Positions 14,401 through 29,900 are shown, counted from the first letter of the stretch. The stretch is DNA of 64,000 nucleotides from Amaranthus tricolor (GCF_026212465.1 NC_080048.1:23146934-23210933), one strand, 5' to 3'. The notes: generated by a model not told the origin, from the sequence alone. A program made the numbers and translations.

Positions 14401-17400
14401 ACGCGCGAAATTGACACAACAGCAAACTAGTGACCAGACCACCTTGCACGACACGTGGAGAACAAACCTATGCATCCAGGACCTAGGCTAAAGTTGAAAT
14501 GGAATCGTGGTACTTGGATCTAGCTATCAAGGTCCTAAAACCATTCTAACAATCCCCGTGGACTCCTAGAAGCGGAGCTGAAAGAGGGCTGCTCGACAGT
14601 TTGCTAGATCAGAATTTTGTTTAAGTGTTTGTGGTTGTTTCGTGTTCTTTTAATGATCATTTGTAGTTTTTGACTGTGTCATTAATCAAAGTTTACGCAC
14701 AACATTAATCCTTGCATAACAAAGGCCTTAATCAGCCCCGATTTCGCATCAAAACCAAGTTTGAGTACTTTACGCGCGAAATTGAACAAAACGCTTTAAA
14801 ACCCATAAAATCGCAACTTAACTTCTAATTTCTAGCATATGGCTATTATTTTAAATTCTAACCATTTCAACACAATAATATATGCCAAACAGTGTTGTGT
14901 GCCAAGTTTCGTGCATAACAAACAAAGTTTGAGCTTCTTTACGCGCGAAATTGACAAAAACGCTTAAAAACCCTTAAAATCGCAACTTAACACCTAATTT
15001 CTACCATATGACTATTATTTTCAATTCTAACCATTTCAACACAATAATACATGCCAAATAGTCTTGTGTGCGAAGTTTCGTGCATAACAAACCAATTTTG
15101 ACCTACTTTACGCGCGAAATTGTCACAGCAGCAAACTAGTGACCAGACCACTTTGCACGACACGTGGAGACCAAACCTATGCATCCAGGACCTAGGCTAA
15201 AGTGGAAATTGAATCTTGGTACTTGGATCTAGCTATCAAGTTCCTAAAACCATTCTAACAATCCCCGTGGACTCCTAGAAGCTGAGCTGAAGGAGGGCTG
15301 CTCGACAGTTTGCTAGATCAGAATTTTGTTTAAGTGTTTGTGGTTGTTTCGTGTTCTTTTAATGATCTTTTGTAGTTTTTGACTGTGTCATTAATCAAAT
15401 CTTATGCACAAAATTAATCCTTGCATAACCAAGGCCTTAATCAGCCCCGATTTCGCATCAAAACCAAGTTTGAGTACTTTACGCGCGAAATTGAAAAAAA
15501 CGCTTTAAAACCCATAAAATCGCAACTAAACTTCTAATTTCTAGCATATGGCTATTATTTTCAATTCTAACCATTTCAACACAATTATATATGCCAAACA
15601 GTGTTGTGTGCCAAGTTTCGTGCATAACAAACAAAGTTTGAGCTTCTTTACGCGCGAAATTGACAAAAACGCTTAAAAACCCTTAAAATCGCAACTTAAC
15701 TTCTAATTTCTAGCATATGACTATTATTTTCAATTCTAACCATTTCAGCACAATAATATATGCCAAATGGTGTTGTTTGCCAAGTTTCGTGCATAACAAA
15801 CCATGTTTGACCTACTTTACGCGCGAAATTGACAAAAACGCTTAAAAATCCTTAAAATCGCAACTTAACACCTAATTTCTACCATATGACTATTATTTTC
15901 AATTCTAACCATTTCAACACAATAAAACATGCCAAATAGTCTTGTGTGCGAAGTTTCGTGCATAACAAACCAATTTTGACCTACTTTACGCGCGAAATTG
16001 ACACAACAGCAAACTAGTGACCAGACCACCTTGCACGACACGTGGAGAACAAACCTATGCATCCAGGACCTAGGCTAAAGTTGAAATGGAATCGTGGTAC
16101 TTGGATCTAGCTATCAAGGTCCTAAAACCATTCTAACAATCCCCGTGGACTCCTAGAAGCGGAGCTGAAAGAGGGCTGCTCGACAGTTTGCTAGATCAGA
16201 ATTTTGTTTAAGTGTTTGTGGTTGTTTCGTGTTCTTTTAATGATCATTTGTAGTTTTTGACTGTGTCATTAATCAAAGTTTACGCACAACATTAATCCTT
16301 GCATAACAAAGGCCTTAATCAGCCCCGATTTCGCATCAAAACCAAGTTTGAGTACTTTACGCGCGAAATTGAACAAAACGCTTTAAAACCCATAAAATCG
16401 CAACTTAACTTCTAATTTCTAGCATATGGCTATTATTTTAAATTCTAACCATTTCAACACAATAATATATGCCAAACAGTGTTGTGTGCCAAGTTTCGTG
16501 CATAACAAACAAAGTTTGAGCTTCTTTACGCGCGAAATTGACAAAAACGCTTAAAAACCCTTAAAATCGCAACTTAACACCTAATTTCTACCATATGACT
16601 ATTATTTTCAATTCTAACCATTTCAACACAATAATACATGCCAAATAGTCTTGTGTGCGAAGTTTCGTGCATAACAAACCAATTTTGACCTACTTTACGC
16701 GCGAAATTGTCACAGCAGCAAACTAGTGACCAGACCACTTTGCACGACACGTGGAGACCAAACCTATGCATCCAGGACCTAGGCTAAAGTGGAAATTGAA
16801 TCTTGGTACTTGGATCTAGCTATCAAGTTCCTAAAACCATTCTAACAATCCCCGTGGACTCCTAGAAGCTGAGCTGAAGGAGGGCTGCTCGACAGTTTGC
16901 TAGATCAGAATTTTGTTTAAGTGTTTGTGGTTGTTTCGTGTTCTTTTAATGATCATTTGTAGTTTTTGACTGTGTCATTAATCAAATCTTATGCACAAAA
17001 TTAATCCTTGCATAACCAAGGCCTTAATCAGCCCCGATTTCGCATCAAAACCAAGTTTGAGTACTTTACGCGCGAAATTGAAAAAAACGCTTTAAAACCC
17101 ATAAAATCGCAACTAAACTTCTAATTTCTAGCATATGGCTATTATTTTCAATTCTAACCATTTCAACACAATAATATATGCCAAACAGTGTTGTGTGCCA
17201 AGTTTCGTGCATAACAAACAAAGTTTGAGCTTCTTTACGCGCGAAATTGACAAAAACGCTTAAAAACCCTTAAAATCGCAACTTAACTTCTAATTTCTAG
17301 CATATGACTATTATTTTCAATTCTAACCATTTCAGCACAATAATATATGCCAAATGGTGTTGTTTGCCAAGTTTCGTGCATAACAAACCATGTTTGACCC

Positions 17401-20400
17401 ACTTTACGCGCGAAATTGACAAAAACGCTTAAAAATCCTTAAAATCGCAACTTAACACCTAATTTCTACCATATGACTATTATTTTCAATTCTAACCATT
17501 TCAACACAATAAAACATGCCAAATAGTCTTGTGTGCGAAGTTTCGTGCATAACAAACCAATTTTGACCTACTTTACGCGCGAAATTGACACAACAGCAAA
17601 CTAGTGACCAGACCACCTTGCACGACACGTGGAGAACAAACCTATGCATCCAGGACCTAGGCTAAAGTTGAAATGGAATCGTGGTACTTGGATCTAGCTA
17701 TCAAGGTCCTAAAACCATTCTAACAATCCCCGTGGACTCCTAGAAGCTGAGCTGAAAGAGGGCTGCTCGACAGTTTGCTAGATCAGAATTTTGTTTAAGT
17801 GTTTGTGGTTGTTTCGTGTTCTTTTAATGATCATTTGTAGTTTTTGACTGTGTCATTAATCAAAGTTTACGCACAACATTAATCCTTGCATAACAAAGGC
17901 CTTAATCAGCCCCGATTTCGCATCAAAACCAAGTTTGAGTACTTTACGCGCGAAATTGAACAAAACGCTTTAAAACCCATAAAATCGCAACTTAACTTCT
18001 AATTTCTAGCATATGGCTATTATTTTAAATTCTAACCATTTCAACACAATAATATATGCCAAACAGTGTTGTGTGCCAAGTTTCGTGCATAACAAACAAA
18101 GTTTGAGCTTCTTTACGCGCGAAATTGACAAAAACGCTTAAAAACCCTTAAAATCGCAACTTAACACCTAATTTCTACCATATGACTATTATTTTCAATT
18201 CTAACCATTTCAACACAATAATACATGCCAAATAGTCTTGTGTGCGAAGTTTCGTGCATAACAAACCAATTTTGACCTACTTTACGCGCGAAATTGTCAC
18301 AGCAGCAAACTAGTGACCAGACCACCTTGCACGACACGTGGAGACCAAACCTATGCATCCAGGACCTAGGCTAAAGTGGAAATTGAATCTTGGTACTTGG
18401 ATCTAGCTATCAAGTTCCTAAAACCATTCTAACAATCCCCGTGGACTCCTAGAAGCTGAGCTGAAGGAGGGCTGCTCGACAGTTTGCTAGATCAGAATTT
18501 TGTTTAAGTGTTTGTGGTTGTTTCGTGTTCTTTTCATGATCATTTGTAGTTTTTGACTGTGTCATTAATCAAAGCTTACGCACAACATTAATCCTTGCAT
18601 AACCAAGGCCTTAATCTGACCCGGTTTCGCATTAAAACCAAGTTTGAGTACTTTACGCGCGAAATGGAAAAAAACGTTTTAAAACCCATAAAATCGCAAC
18701 TTAACTTCTAATTTCTAGCATATGGCTATTATTTTCAATTCTATCCATTTCAACACAAGTATATATGCCAAATAGTGTTGTGTGCCAAGTTTCGTTCATA
18801 ACAAACAATGTTTGAGCTACTTTACGCGCGAAATTGAAAAAAACGCTTCGAAACCCTTAAAATCGCAACTTAACTTCTAATTTCTAGCATATGACTATTA
18901 TTTTCAATTCTAACCATTTCACCACAATAATATATGCCAAATAGTGTTGTTTTCCAAGTTTCGTGCATAACAAACCATGTTTGACTTACTTTACGCGCGA
19001 AATTTACAAAAACGCTTAAAAATCCTTAAAAGCGCAACTTAACACCTAATTTCTACCATATGACTATTATTTTCAATTCTAACCATTTCAACACAATAAC
19101 ACATCCCAAATAGTCTTGTGTGCGAAGCTTCGTGCATAACAAACCAATTTTGACCTATTTTACGCGCGAAATTGTCACAGCAGCAAACTAGTGACCAGAC
19201 CACCTTGCACGACACGTGGAGACCAAACCTATGCATCCAGGACCTAAGATAAAGTGGAAATGGAATCTTGGTACTTTGATCTAGCTATAATGGTCCTAAA
19301 ACCATTCTAACAATCCCCGTGGACTCCTAGAAGCTGAGCTGAAGGAGGGCTGCTCGACAGTTTGCTAGATCAGAATTTTGTTTAAGTGTTTGTGGTTGTT
19401 TCGTGTTCTTTTAATGATCATTTGTAGTTTTTGACTGTGTCATTAATCAAATCTTATGCACAAAATTAATCCTTGCATAACCAAGGCCTTAATCAGCCCC
19501 GATTTCGCATCAAAACCAAGTTTGAGTACTTTACGCGCGAAATTGAAAAAAACGCTTTTAAAACCCATAAAATCGCAACTTAACTTCTAATTTCTAGCAT
19601 ATGGCTATTATTTTCAATTCTAACCATTTCAACACAATAATATATGCCAAACAGTGTTGTGTGCCAAGTTTCGTGCATAACAAACAAAGTTTGAGCTTCT
19701 TTACGCGCGAAATTGACAAAAACGCTTAAAAACCTTTAAAATCGCAACTTAACTTCTAATTTCTAGCATATGACTATTATTTTCAATTCTAACCATTTCA
19801 ACACAATAATATATGCCAAATAGTGTTGTGTGCCAAGTTTCGTGCATAACAAACCATGTTTGACCTACTTTACGCGCGAAATTGATAAAAACGCTTAAAA
19901 ATCATTAAAATCGCAACTTATCACCTAATTTCTACCATATGACTATTATTTTCAATTCTAACCATTTCAACACAATAATACATGCCAAATAGTCTTGTGT
20001 GCGAAGCTTCGTGCATAACAAACCAATTTTGACCTACTTTACGCGCGAAATTGTCACAGCAGCAAACTAGTGACCAGACCACCTTGCACGACACGTGGAG
20101 ACCAAACCTATGCATCCAGGACCTAGGCTAAAGTTGAAATTGAATCTTGGTACTTGGATCTAGCTATCAAGTTCCTAAAACCATTCTAACAATCCCCGTG
20201 GACTCCTAGAAGCTGAGCTGAAGGAGGGCTGCTCGACAGTTTGCTAGATCAGAATTTTGTTTAAGTGTTTGTGGTTGTTTCGTGTTCTTTTCATGATCAT
20301 TTGTAGTTTTTGACAGTGTCATTAATCAAAGCTTACGCACAACATTAATCCTTGCATAACCAAGGCCTTAATCTGACCCGGTTTTGCATCAAAACCAAGT

Positions 20401-21673
20401 TTGAGTACTTTACGCGCGAAATGGAAAAAAACGCTTTAAAACCCATAAAATCGCAACTTAACTTCTATTTTCTAGCATATGGCTATTATTTTCAATTCTA
20501 ACCATTTCAACACAATTATATATGCCAATTAGTGTTTTGTGCCAAGTTTCGTTCATAACAAACAATGTTTGAGCTACTTTACGCGCGAAATTGAAAAAAA
20601 CGCTTCAAAACCCTTAAAATCGCAACTTAACTTCTAATTTCTAGCATATGACTATTATTTTCAATTCTAACCATTTCACCACAATCATATATGCCAAATA
20701 GTGTTGTTTTCCAAGTTTCGTGCATAACAAACCATGTTTGACCTACTTTACGCGCGAAATTGAAAAAAACGCTTAAAAATCCTTAAAAGCACAACTTAAC
20801 ACCTAATTTCTACCATATGACTATTATTTTCAATTCTAACCATTTCAACACAATAATACATGGCAAATAGTCTTGTGTGCGAACTTTCGTGCATAACAAA
20901 CCAATTTTGACATACTTTACGCGCGAAATTGACACAGCAGCAAACTAGTGACCAGACCACCTTGCACGACATGTGGAGACCAAACCTATGCATCCAGGAC
21001 CTAGGCTAAAGTGGAAATGGAATCTTGGTACTTGGATCTAGCTATCATGGTCCTAAAACCATTCTAACAATCCCCGTGGACTCCTAGAAGCTGAGCTGAA
21101 GGAGGGCTGCTCGACAGTTTGCTAGATCAGAATTTTGTTTAAGTGTTTGTGGTTGTTTCGTGTTCTTTTAATGATCATTTGTAGTTTTTGACTGTGTCAT
21201 TAATCAAATCTTACGCACAACATTAATCCTTGCATAACCAAGGCCTTAATCAGCCCCGATTTCGCATCAAAACCAAGTTTGAGTACTTTACGCGCGAAAT
21301 TGAAAAAAACGCTTTAAAACCCATAAAATCGCAACTTAACTTCTAATTTCTAGCATATGGCTATTATTTTCAATTCTAACCATTTCAACACAATAATATA
21401 TGCCAAACAGTGTTGTGTGCCAAGTTTCGTGCATAACAAACAAAGTTTGAGCTTCTTTACGCGCGAAATTGACAAAAACGCTTAAAAACCTTTAAAATCG
21501 CAACTTAACTTCTAATTTCTAGCATATGACTATTATTTTCAATTCTAACCATTTCAACACAATAATATATGCCAAATAGTGTTGTGTGCCAAGTTTCGTG
21601 CATAACAAACCATGTTTGACCTACTTTACGCGCGAAATTGATAAAAACGCTTAAAAATCATTAAAATCGCAAC
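8469..21673. repeat. Paralogous array block, long copy
   Basis: The unit order here is C, X, D, (E-F)x5, B, A, C, and it recurs at 26949-34682 as C, X, D, D, E-F, B, A, C. Rare shared variants tie the copies. Examples are GCTAAGTTTCG at 9430 and 27910, TTGTTGTTTTTGACTGTTTC near 9733 and 28211, CATTTCCACAC near 9936 and 28413, TAGAGTTG near 10130 and 28608, TTGAAATTGAATC near 20133 and 33143, and TTCTATTTTCTAGC near 20463 and 33473. The difference in span between the copies, 5471 bp, equals four 1587-bp dimers minus one 878-bp unit. Confidence 0.85.
11104..19038. repeat. Local E-F dimer expansion (five copies of exactly 1587 bp)
   Basis: A 709-bp unit with AAAACATGCC and GGAGAACAAACC (type E) alternates with an 878-bp unit of type F. 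E starts at 11104, 12691, 14278, 15865 and 17452, and F at 11813, 13400, 14987, 16574 and 18161. Five periods of 1587 bp are exactly 7935 bp. The first four E copies carry AAGCGGAGCTG where the fifth, and the isolated E copy at 30462, carry AAGCTGAGCTG. The variant therefore spread with the amplification. Confidence 0.9.
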
Positions 21674-24600
21674 TTAACACCTAATTTCTACCATATGACT
21701 ATTATTTTCAATTCTAACCATTTCAACACAATAATACATGCCAAATAGTCTTGTGTGCGAAGCTTCGTGCATAACAAACCAATTTTGACCTACTTTACGC
21801 GCGAAATTGTCACAGCAGCAAACTAGTGACCAGACCACCTTGCACGACACGTGGAGACCAAACCTATGCATCCAGGACCTAGGCTAAAGTGGAAATTGAA
21901 TCTTGGTACTTGGATCTAGCTATCAAGTTCCTAAAACCATTCTAACAATCCCCGTGGACTCCTAGAAGCTGAGCTGAAGGAGGGCTGCTCGACAGTTTGC
22001 TAGATCAGAATTTTGTTTAAGTGTTTGTGGTTGTTTCGTGTTCTTTTCATGATCATTTGTAGTTTTTGACAGTGTCATTAATCAAAGCTTACGCACAACA
22101 TTAATCCTTGCATAACCAAGGCCTTAATCTGACCCGGTTTCGCATCAAAACCAAGTTTGAGTACTTTACGCGCGAAATGGAAAAAAACGCTTTAAAACCC
22201 ATAAAATCGCAACTTAACTTCTAATTTCTAGCATATGGCTATTATTTTCAATTCTAACCATTTCAACACAATTATATATGCCAATTAGTGTTTTGTGCCA
22301 AGTTTCGTTCATAACAAACAATGTTTGAGCTACTTTACGCGCGAAATTGAAAAAAACGCTTCAAAACCCTTAAAATCGCAACTTAACTTCTAATTTCTAG
22401 CATATGAATATTATTTTCAATTCTAACCATTTCACCACAATCATATATGCCAAATAGTGTTGTTTTCCAAGTTTCGTGCATAACAAACCATGTTTGACCT
22501 ACTTTACGCGCGAAATTGAAAAAAACGCTTAAAAATCCTTAAAAGCACAACTTAACACCTAATTTCTACCATATGACTATTATTTTCAATTCTAACCATT
22601 TCAACACAATAATACATGCCAAATAGTCTTGTGTGCGAACTTTCGTGCATAACAAACCAATTTTTACATACTTTACGCGCGAAATTCACACAGCAGCAAA
22701 CTAGTGACCAGACCACCTTGCACGACATGTGGAGACCAAACCTATGCATCCAGGACCTAGGCTAAAGTGGAAATTGAATCTTGGTACTTGGATCTAGCTA
22801 TCATGGTCCTAAAACCATTCTAACAATCCCCGTGGACTCCTAGAAGCTGAGCTGAAGGAGGGCTGCTCGACAGTTTGCTAGATCAGAATTTTGTTTAAGT
22901 GTTTGTGGTTGTTTCGTGTTCTTTTAATGATCATTTGTAGTTTTTGACTGTGTCATTAATCAAATCTTATGCACAAAATTAATCCTTGCATAACCAAGGC
23001 CTTAATCAGCCCCGATTTCGCATCAAAACCAAGTTTGAGTACTTTACGCGCGAAATTGAAAAAAACTCTTTAAAACCCATAAAATCGCAACTTAACTTCT
23101 AATTTCTAGCATATGGCTATTATTTTCAATTCTATCCATTTCAACACAATTATATATGCCAAACAGTGTTGTGTGCCAAGTTTCGTGCATAACAAACAAA
23201 GTTTGAGCTTCTTTACGCGCGAAATTGACAAAAACGCTTAAAAACCTTTAAAATCGCAACTTAACTTCTAATTTCTAGCATATGACTATTATTTTCAATT
23301 CTAACCATTTCAACACAATAATATATGCCAAATAGTGTTGTGTGCCAAGTTTCGTGCATAACAAACCATGTTTGACCTACTTTACGCGCGAAATTGAAAA
23401 AAAACGCTTAAAAATCATTAAAATCGCAACTTAACACCTAATTTCTACCATATGACTATTATTTTCAATTCTAACCATTTCAACACAATAATACATGCCA
23501 AATAGTCTTGTGTGCGAAGCTTCGTGCATAACAAACCAATTTTGACCTACTTTACGCGCGAAATTGTCACAGCAGCAAACTAGTGACCAGACCACCTTGC
23601 ACGACACGTGGAGACCAAACCTATGCATCCAGGACCTAGGCTAAAGTGGAAATTGAATCTTGGTACTTGGATCTAGCTATCAAGTTCCTAAAACCATTCT
23701 AACAATCCCCGTGGACTCCTAGAAGCTGAGCTGAAGGAGGGCTGCTCGACAGTTTGCTAGATCAGAATTTTGTTTAAGTGTTTGTGGTTGTTTCGTGTTC
23801 TTTTCATGATCATTTGTAGTTTTTGACAGTGTCATTAATCAAAGCTTACGCACAACATTAATCCTTGCATAACCAAGGCCTTAATCTGACCCGGTTTCGC
23901 ATCAAAACCAAGTTTGAGTACTTTACGCGCGAAATGGAAAAAAACGCTTTAAAACCCATAAAATCGCAACTTAACTTCTAATTTCTAGCATATGGCTATT
24001 ATTTTCAATTCTAACCATTTCAACACAATTATATATGCCAATTAGTGTTTTGTGCCAAGTTTCGTTCATAACAAACAATGTTTGAGCTACTTTACGCGCG
24101 AAATTGAAAAAAACGCTTCAAAACCCTTAAAATCGCAACTTAACTTCTAATTTCTAGCATATGAATATTATTTTCAATTCTAACCATTTCACCACAATCA
24201 TATATGCCAAATAGTGTTGTTTTCCAAGTTTCGTGCATAACAAACCATGTTTGACCTACTTTACGCGCGAAATTGAAAAAAAACGCTTAAAAATCCTTAA
24301 AAGCACAACTTAACACCTAATTTCTACCATATGACTATTATTTTCAATTCTAACCATTTCAACACAATAATACATGGCAAATAGTCTTGTGTGCGAACTT
24401 TCGTGCATAACAAACCAATTTTTACATACTTTACGCGCGAAATTCACACAGCAGCAAACTAGTGACCAGACCACCTTGCACGACATGTGGAGACCAAACC
24501 TATGCATCCAGGACCTAGGCTAAAGTGGAAACGGAATCTTGGTACTTGGATCTAGCTATCATGGTCCTAAAACCATTCTAACAATCCCCGTGGACTCCTA

Positions 24601-26066
24601 GAAGCTGAGCTGAAGGAGGGCTGCTCGACAGTTTGCTAGATCAGAATTTTGTTTAAGTGTTTGTGGTTGTTTCGTGTTCTTTTAATGATCATTTGTAGTT
24701 TTTGACTGTGTCATTAATCAAATCTTATGCACAAAATTAATCCTTGCATAACCAAGGCCTTAATCAGCCCCGATTTCGCATCAAAACCAAGTTTGAGTAC
24801 TTTACGCGCGAAATTGAAAAAAACTCTTTAAAACCCATAAAATCGCAACTTAACTTCTAATTTCTAGCATATGGCTATTATTTTCAATTCTATCCATTTC
24901 AACACAATTATATATGCCAAACAGTGTTGTGTGCCAAGTTTCGTGCATAACAAACAAAGTTTGAGCTTCTTTACGCGCGAAATTGACAAAAACGCTTAAA
25001 AACCTTTAAAATCGCAACTTAACTTCTAATTTCTAGCATATGACTATTATTTTCAATTCTAACCATTTCAACACAATAATATATGCCAAATAGTGTTGTG
25101 TGCCAAGTTTCGTGCATAACAAACCATGTTTGACCTACTTTACGCGCGAAATTGATAAAAACGCTTAAAAATCATTAAAATCGCAACTTAACACCTAATT
25201 TCTACCATATGACTATTATTTTCAATTCTAACCATTTCAACACAATAATACATGCCAAATAGTCTTGTGTGCGAAGCTTCGTGCATAACAAACCAATTTT
25301 GACCTACTTTACGCGCGAAATTGTCACAGCAGCAAACTAGTGACCAGACCACCTTGCACGACACGTGGAGACCAAACCTATGCATCCAGACCTAGGCTAA
25401 AGTGGAAATTGAATCTTGGTACTTGGATCTAGCTATCAAGTTCCTAAAACCATTCTAACAATCCCCGTGGACTCCTAGAAGCTGAGCTGAAGGAGGGCTG
25501 CTCGACAGTTTGCTAGATCAGAATTTTGTTTAAGTGTTTGTGGTTGTTTCGTGTTCTTTTCATGATCATTTGTAGTTTTTGACAGTGTCATTAATCAAAG
25601 CTTACGCACAACATTAATCCTTGCATAACCAAGGCCTTAATCTGACCCGGTTTCGCATCAAAACCAAGTTTGAGTACTTTACGCGCGAAATGGAAAAAAA
25701 ACGCTTTAAAACCCATAAAATCGCAACTTAACTTCTAATTTCTAGCATATGGCTATTATTTTCAATTCTAACCATTTCAACACAATTATATATGCCAATT
25801 AGTGTTTTGTGCCAAGTTTCGTTCATAACAAACAATGTTTGAGCTACTTTACGCGCGAAATTGAAAAAAACGCTTCAAAACCCTTAAAATCGCAACTTAA
25901 CTTCTAATTTCTAGCATATGAATATTATTTTCAATTCTAACCATTTCACCACAATCATATATGCCAAATAGTGTTGTTTTCCAAGTTTCGTGCATAACAA
26001 ACCATGTTTGACCTACTTTACCGCGCGAAATTGAAAAAAACGCTTAAAAATCCTTAAAAGCACAAC
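19917..26066. repeat. Local A-C dimer expansion (3.5 copies of about 1757 bp)
   Basis: Type A units at 19917, 21674, 23431 and 25188 alternate with type C or C' units at 20796, 22552 and 24310. The C units carry CATGTGG instead of CACGTGG and GCGAACTTTCG. C' units (22552, 24310) share TTTTTACATAC and AATTCACACAG, changes not seen in the C unit at 20796, so the dimer was amplified again after those mutations arose. Confidence 0.82.
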
Positions 26067-26948
26067 TTAACACCTAATTTCTACCATATGACTATTATTT
26101 TCAATTCTAACCATTTCAACACTATAATACATGCCAAATAGTCTTGTGTGCGAAGCTTCGTGCATAACAAACCAATTTTGACCTACTTTACGCGCGAAAT
26201 TGTCACTAGCAGCAAACTAGTGACCAGACCACCTTGCACGACACGTGGAGACCAAACCTATGCATCCAGGACCTAGGCTAAAGTGGAAATTGAATCTTGG
26301 TACTTGGATCTAGCTACCAAGTTCCTAAAACCATTCTAACAATCCCCGTGGACTCCTAGAAGCTGAGCTGAAGGAGGGCTGCTCGACAGTTTGCTAGATC
26401 AGAATTTTGTTTAAGTGTTTGTGGTTGTTTCGTGTTCTTTTCATGATCATTTGTAGTTTTTGACAGTGTCATTAATCAAAGCTTACGCACAACATTAATC
26501 CTTGCATAACCAAGGCCTTAATCTGACCCGGTTTCGCATCAAAACCAAGTTTGAGTACTTTACGCGCGAAATGGAAAAAAAACGCTTTAAAACCCATAAA
26601 ATCGCAACTTAACTTCTAATTTCTAGCATATGGCTATTATTTTCAATTCTAACCATTTCAACACAATTATATATGCCAATTAGTGTTTTGTGCCAAGTTT
26701 CGTTCATAACAAACAATGTTTGAGCTACTTTACGCGCGAAATTGAAAAAAAACGCTTCAAAACCCTTAAAATCGCAACTTAACTTCTAATTTCTAGCATA
26801 TGAATATTATTTTCAATTCTAACCATTTCACCACAATCATATATGCCAAATAGTGTTGTTTTCCAAGTTTCGTGCATAACAAACCATGTTTGACCTACTT
26901 TACGCGCGAAATTGAAAAAAACGCTTAAAAAATCCTTAAAAGCACAAC

Positions 26949-29900
26949 TTAACACCTAATTTCTACCATATGACTATTATTTTCAATTCTAACCATTTCA
27001 ACACAATAATACATGGCAAATAGTCTTGTGTGCGAACTTTCGTGCATAACAAACCAATTTTGACATACTTTACGCGCGAAATTGACACAGCAGCAAACTA
27101 GTGACCAGACCACCTTGCACGACATGTGGAGACCAAACCTATGCATCCAGGACCTAGGCTAAAGTGGAAACGGAATCTTGGTACTTGGATCTAGCTATCA
27201 TGGTCCTAAAACCATTCTAACAATCCCCGTGGACTCCTAGAAGCTGAGCTGAAGGAGGGCTGCTCGACAGTTTGCTAGATCAGAATTTTGTTTAAGTGTT
27301 TGTGGTTGTTTCGTGTTCTTTTAATGATCATTTGTAGTTTTTGACTGTGTCATTAATCAAATCTTATGCACAAAATTAATCCTTGCATAACCAAGGCCTT
27401 AATCAGCCCCGGTTTCGCATCAAAACCAAGTTTGAGTACTTTACGCGCGAAATTGAAAAAAACGCTTTAAAACCCATAAAATCGCAACTTAACTTCTAAT
27501 TTCTAGCATATGGCTATTATTTTCAATTCTATCCATTTCAACACAATTATATATGCCAAATAGTGTTGTGTGCCAAGTTTCGTTCATAACAAACAATGTT
27601 TGAGCTACTTTACGCGCGAAATTGAAAAAAACGCTTCAAAACCCTTAAAATCGCAACTTAACTTCTAATTTCTAGCATATGACTATTATTTTCAATTCTA
27701 ACCATTTCACCACAATAATATATGCCAAATAGTGTTGTTTTCCAAGTTTCGTGCATAACAAACCATGTTTAACCTACTTTACGCGCGAAATTGACAAAAA
27801 CGCTTAAAAATCCTTAAAAGCGCAACTTAACACCTAATTTCTACCATATGACTATTATTTTCAATTCTAACCATTTCAACACAATAATACATGGCAAATA
27901 GTCTTGTGTGCTAAGTTTCGTGCATAACAAACCAATTTTTACATACTTTACGCGCGAAATTCACACAGCAGCAAACTAGTGACCAGACCACCTTGCACGA
28001 CATGTGGAGACCAAACCTATGCATCCAGGACCTAGGCTAAAGTGGAAATGGAATCTTGGTACTTGGATCTAGCTATCATGGTCCTAAAACCATTCTAACA
28101 ATCCCCGTGGACTCCTAGAAGCTGAGCTGAAGGAGGGCTGCTCGACAGTTTGCTAGATCAGAATTTTGTTTAAGTGTTTGTGGTTGTTTCGTGTTCTTTT
28201 AATGATCATTTGTTGTTTTTGACTGTTTCATTAATCAAATCTTACGCACAACATTAATCCTTGCATAACCAAGGCCTTAATCAGCCCCGATTTCGCATCA
28301 AAACCAAGTTTGAGTACTTTACGCGCGAAATTGAAAAAAAACGCTTTAAAACCCATAAAATCGCAACTTAACTTCTAATTTCTAGCATATGGCTATTATT
28401 TTAAATTCTAACCATTTCCACACAATAATATATGCCAAACAGTGTTGTGTGCCAAGTTTCGTGCATAACAAACAAAGTTTGAGCTTCTTTACGCGCGAAA
28501 TTGACAAAAACGCTTAAAAACCCTTAAAATCGCAACTTAACTTCTAATTTCTAGCATATGACTATTATTTTCAATTCTAACCATTTCAGCACAATAATAT
28601 ATGCCAAATAGAGTTGTTTGCCAAGTTTCGTGCATAACAAACCATGTTTGACCTACTTTACGCGCGAAATTGACAAAAACGCTTAAAAATCCTTAAAATC
28701 GCAACTTAACACCTAATTTCTACCATATGACTATTATTTTCAATTCTAACCATTTCAACACAATAATACATGGCAAATAGTCTTGTGTGCGAAGTTTCGT
28801 GCATAACAAACCAATTTTGACATACTTTACGCGCGAAATTGACACAGTAGCAAACTAGTGACCAGACCAGCTTGCACGACATGTGGAGACCAAACCTATG
28901 CATCCAGGACCTAGGCTAAAGTGGAAATGGAATCTTGGTACTTGGATCTAGCTATCATGGTCCTAAAACCATTCTAACAATCCCCGTGGACTCCTAGAAG
29001 CTGAGCTGAAGGAGGGCTGCTCGACAGTTTGCTAGATCAGAATTTTGTTTAAGTGTTTGTGGTTGTTTCGTGTTCTTTTAATGATCATTTGTTGTTTTTG
29101 ACTGTTTCATTAATCAAATCTTACGCACAACATTAATCCTTGCATAACCAAGGCCTTAATCAGCCCCGATTTCGCATCAAAACCAAGTTTGAGTACTTTA
29201 CGCGCGAAATTGAAAAAAACGCTTTAAAACCCATAAAATCGCAACTTAACTTCTAATTTCTAGCATATGGCTATTATTTTAAATTCTAACCATTTCCACA
29301 CAATAATATATGCCAAACAGTGTTGTGTGCCAAGTTTCGTGCATAACAAACAAAGTTTGAGCTTCTTTACGCGCGAAATTGACAAAAACGCTTAAAAACC
29401 CTTAAAATCGCAACTTAACTTCTAATTTCTAGCATATGACTATTATTTTCAATTCTAACCATTTCAGCACAATAATATATGCCAAATAGAGTTGTTTGCC
29501 AAGTTTCGTGCATAACAAACCATGTTTGACCTACTTTACGCGCGAAATTGACAAAAACGCTTAAAAATCCTTAAAATCGCAACTTAACACCTAATTTCTA
29601 CCATATGACTATTATTTTCAATTCTAACCATTTCAACACAATAATACATGGCAAATAGTCTTGTGTGCGAAGTTTCGTGCATAACAAACCAATTTTGACA
29701 TACTTTACGCGCGAAATTGACACAGTAGCAAACTAGTGACCAGACCAGCTTGCACGACATGTGGAGACCAAACCTATGCATCCAGGACCTAGGCTAAAGT
29801 GGAAATGGAATCTTGGTACTTGGATCTAGCTATCATGGTCCTAAAACCATTCTAACAATCCCCGTGGACTCCTAGAAGCTGAGCTGAAGGAGGGCTGCTC

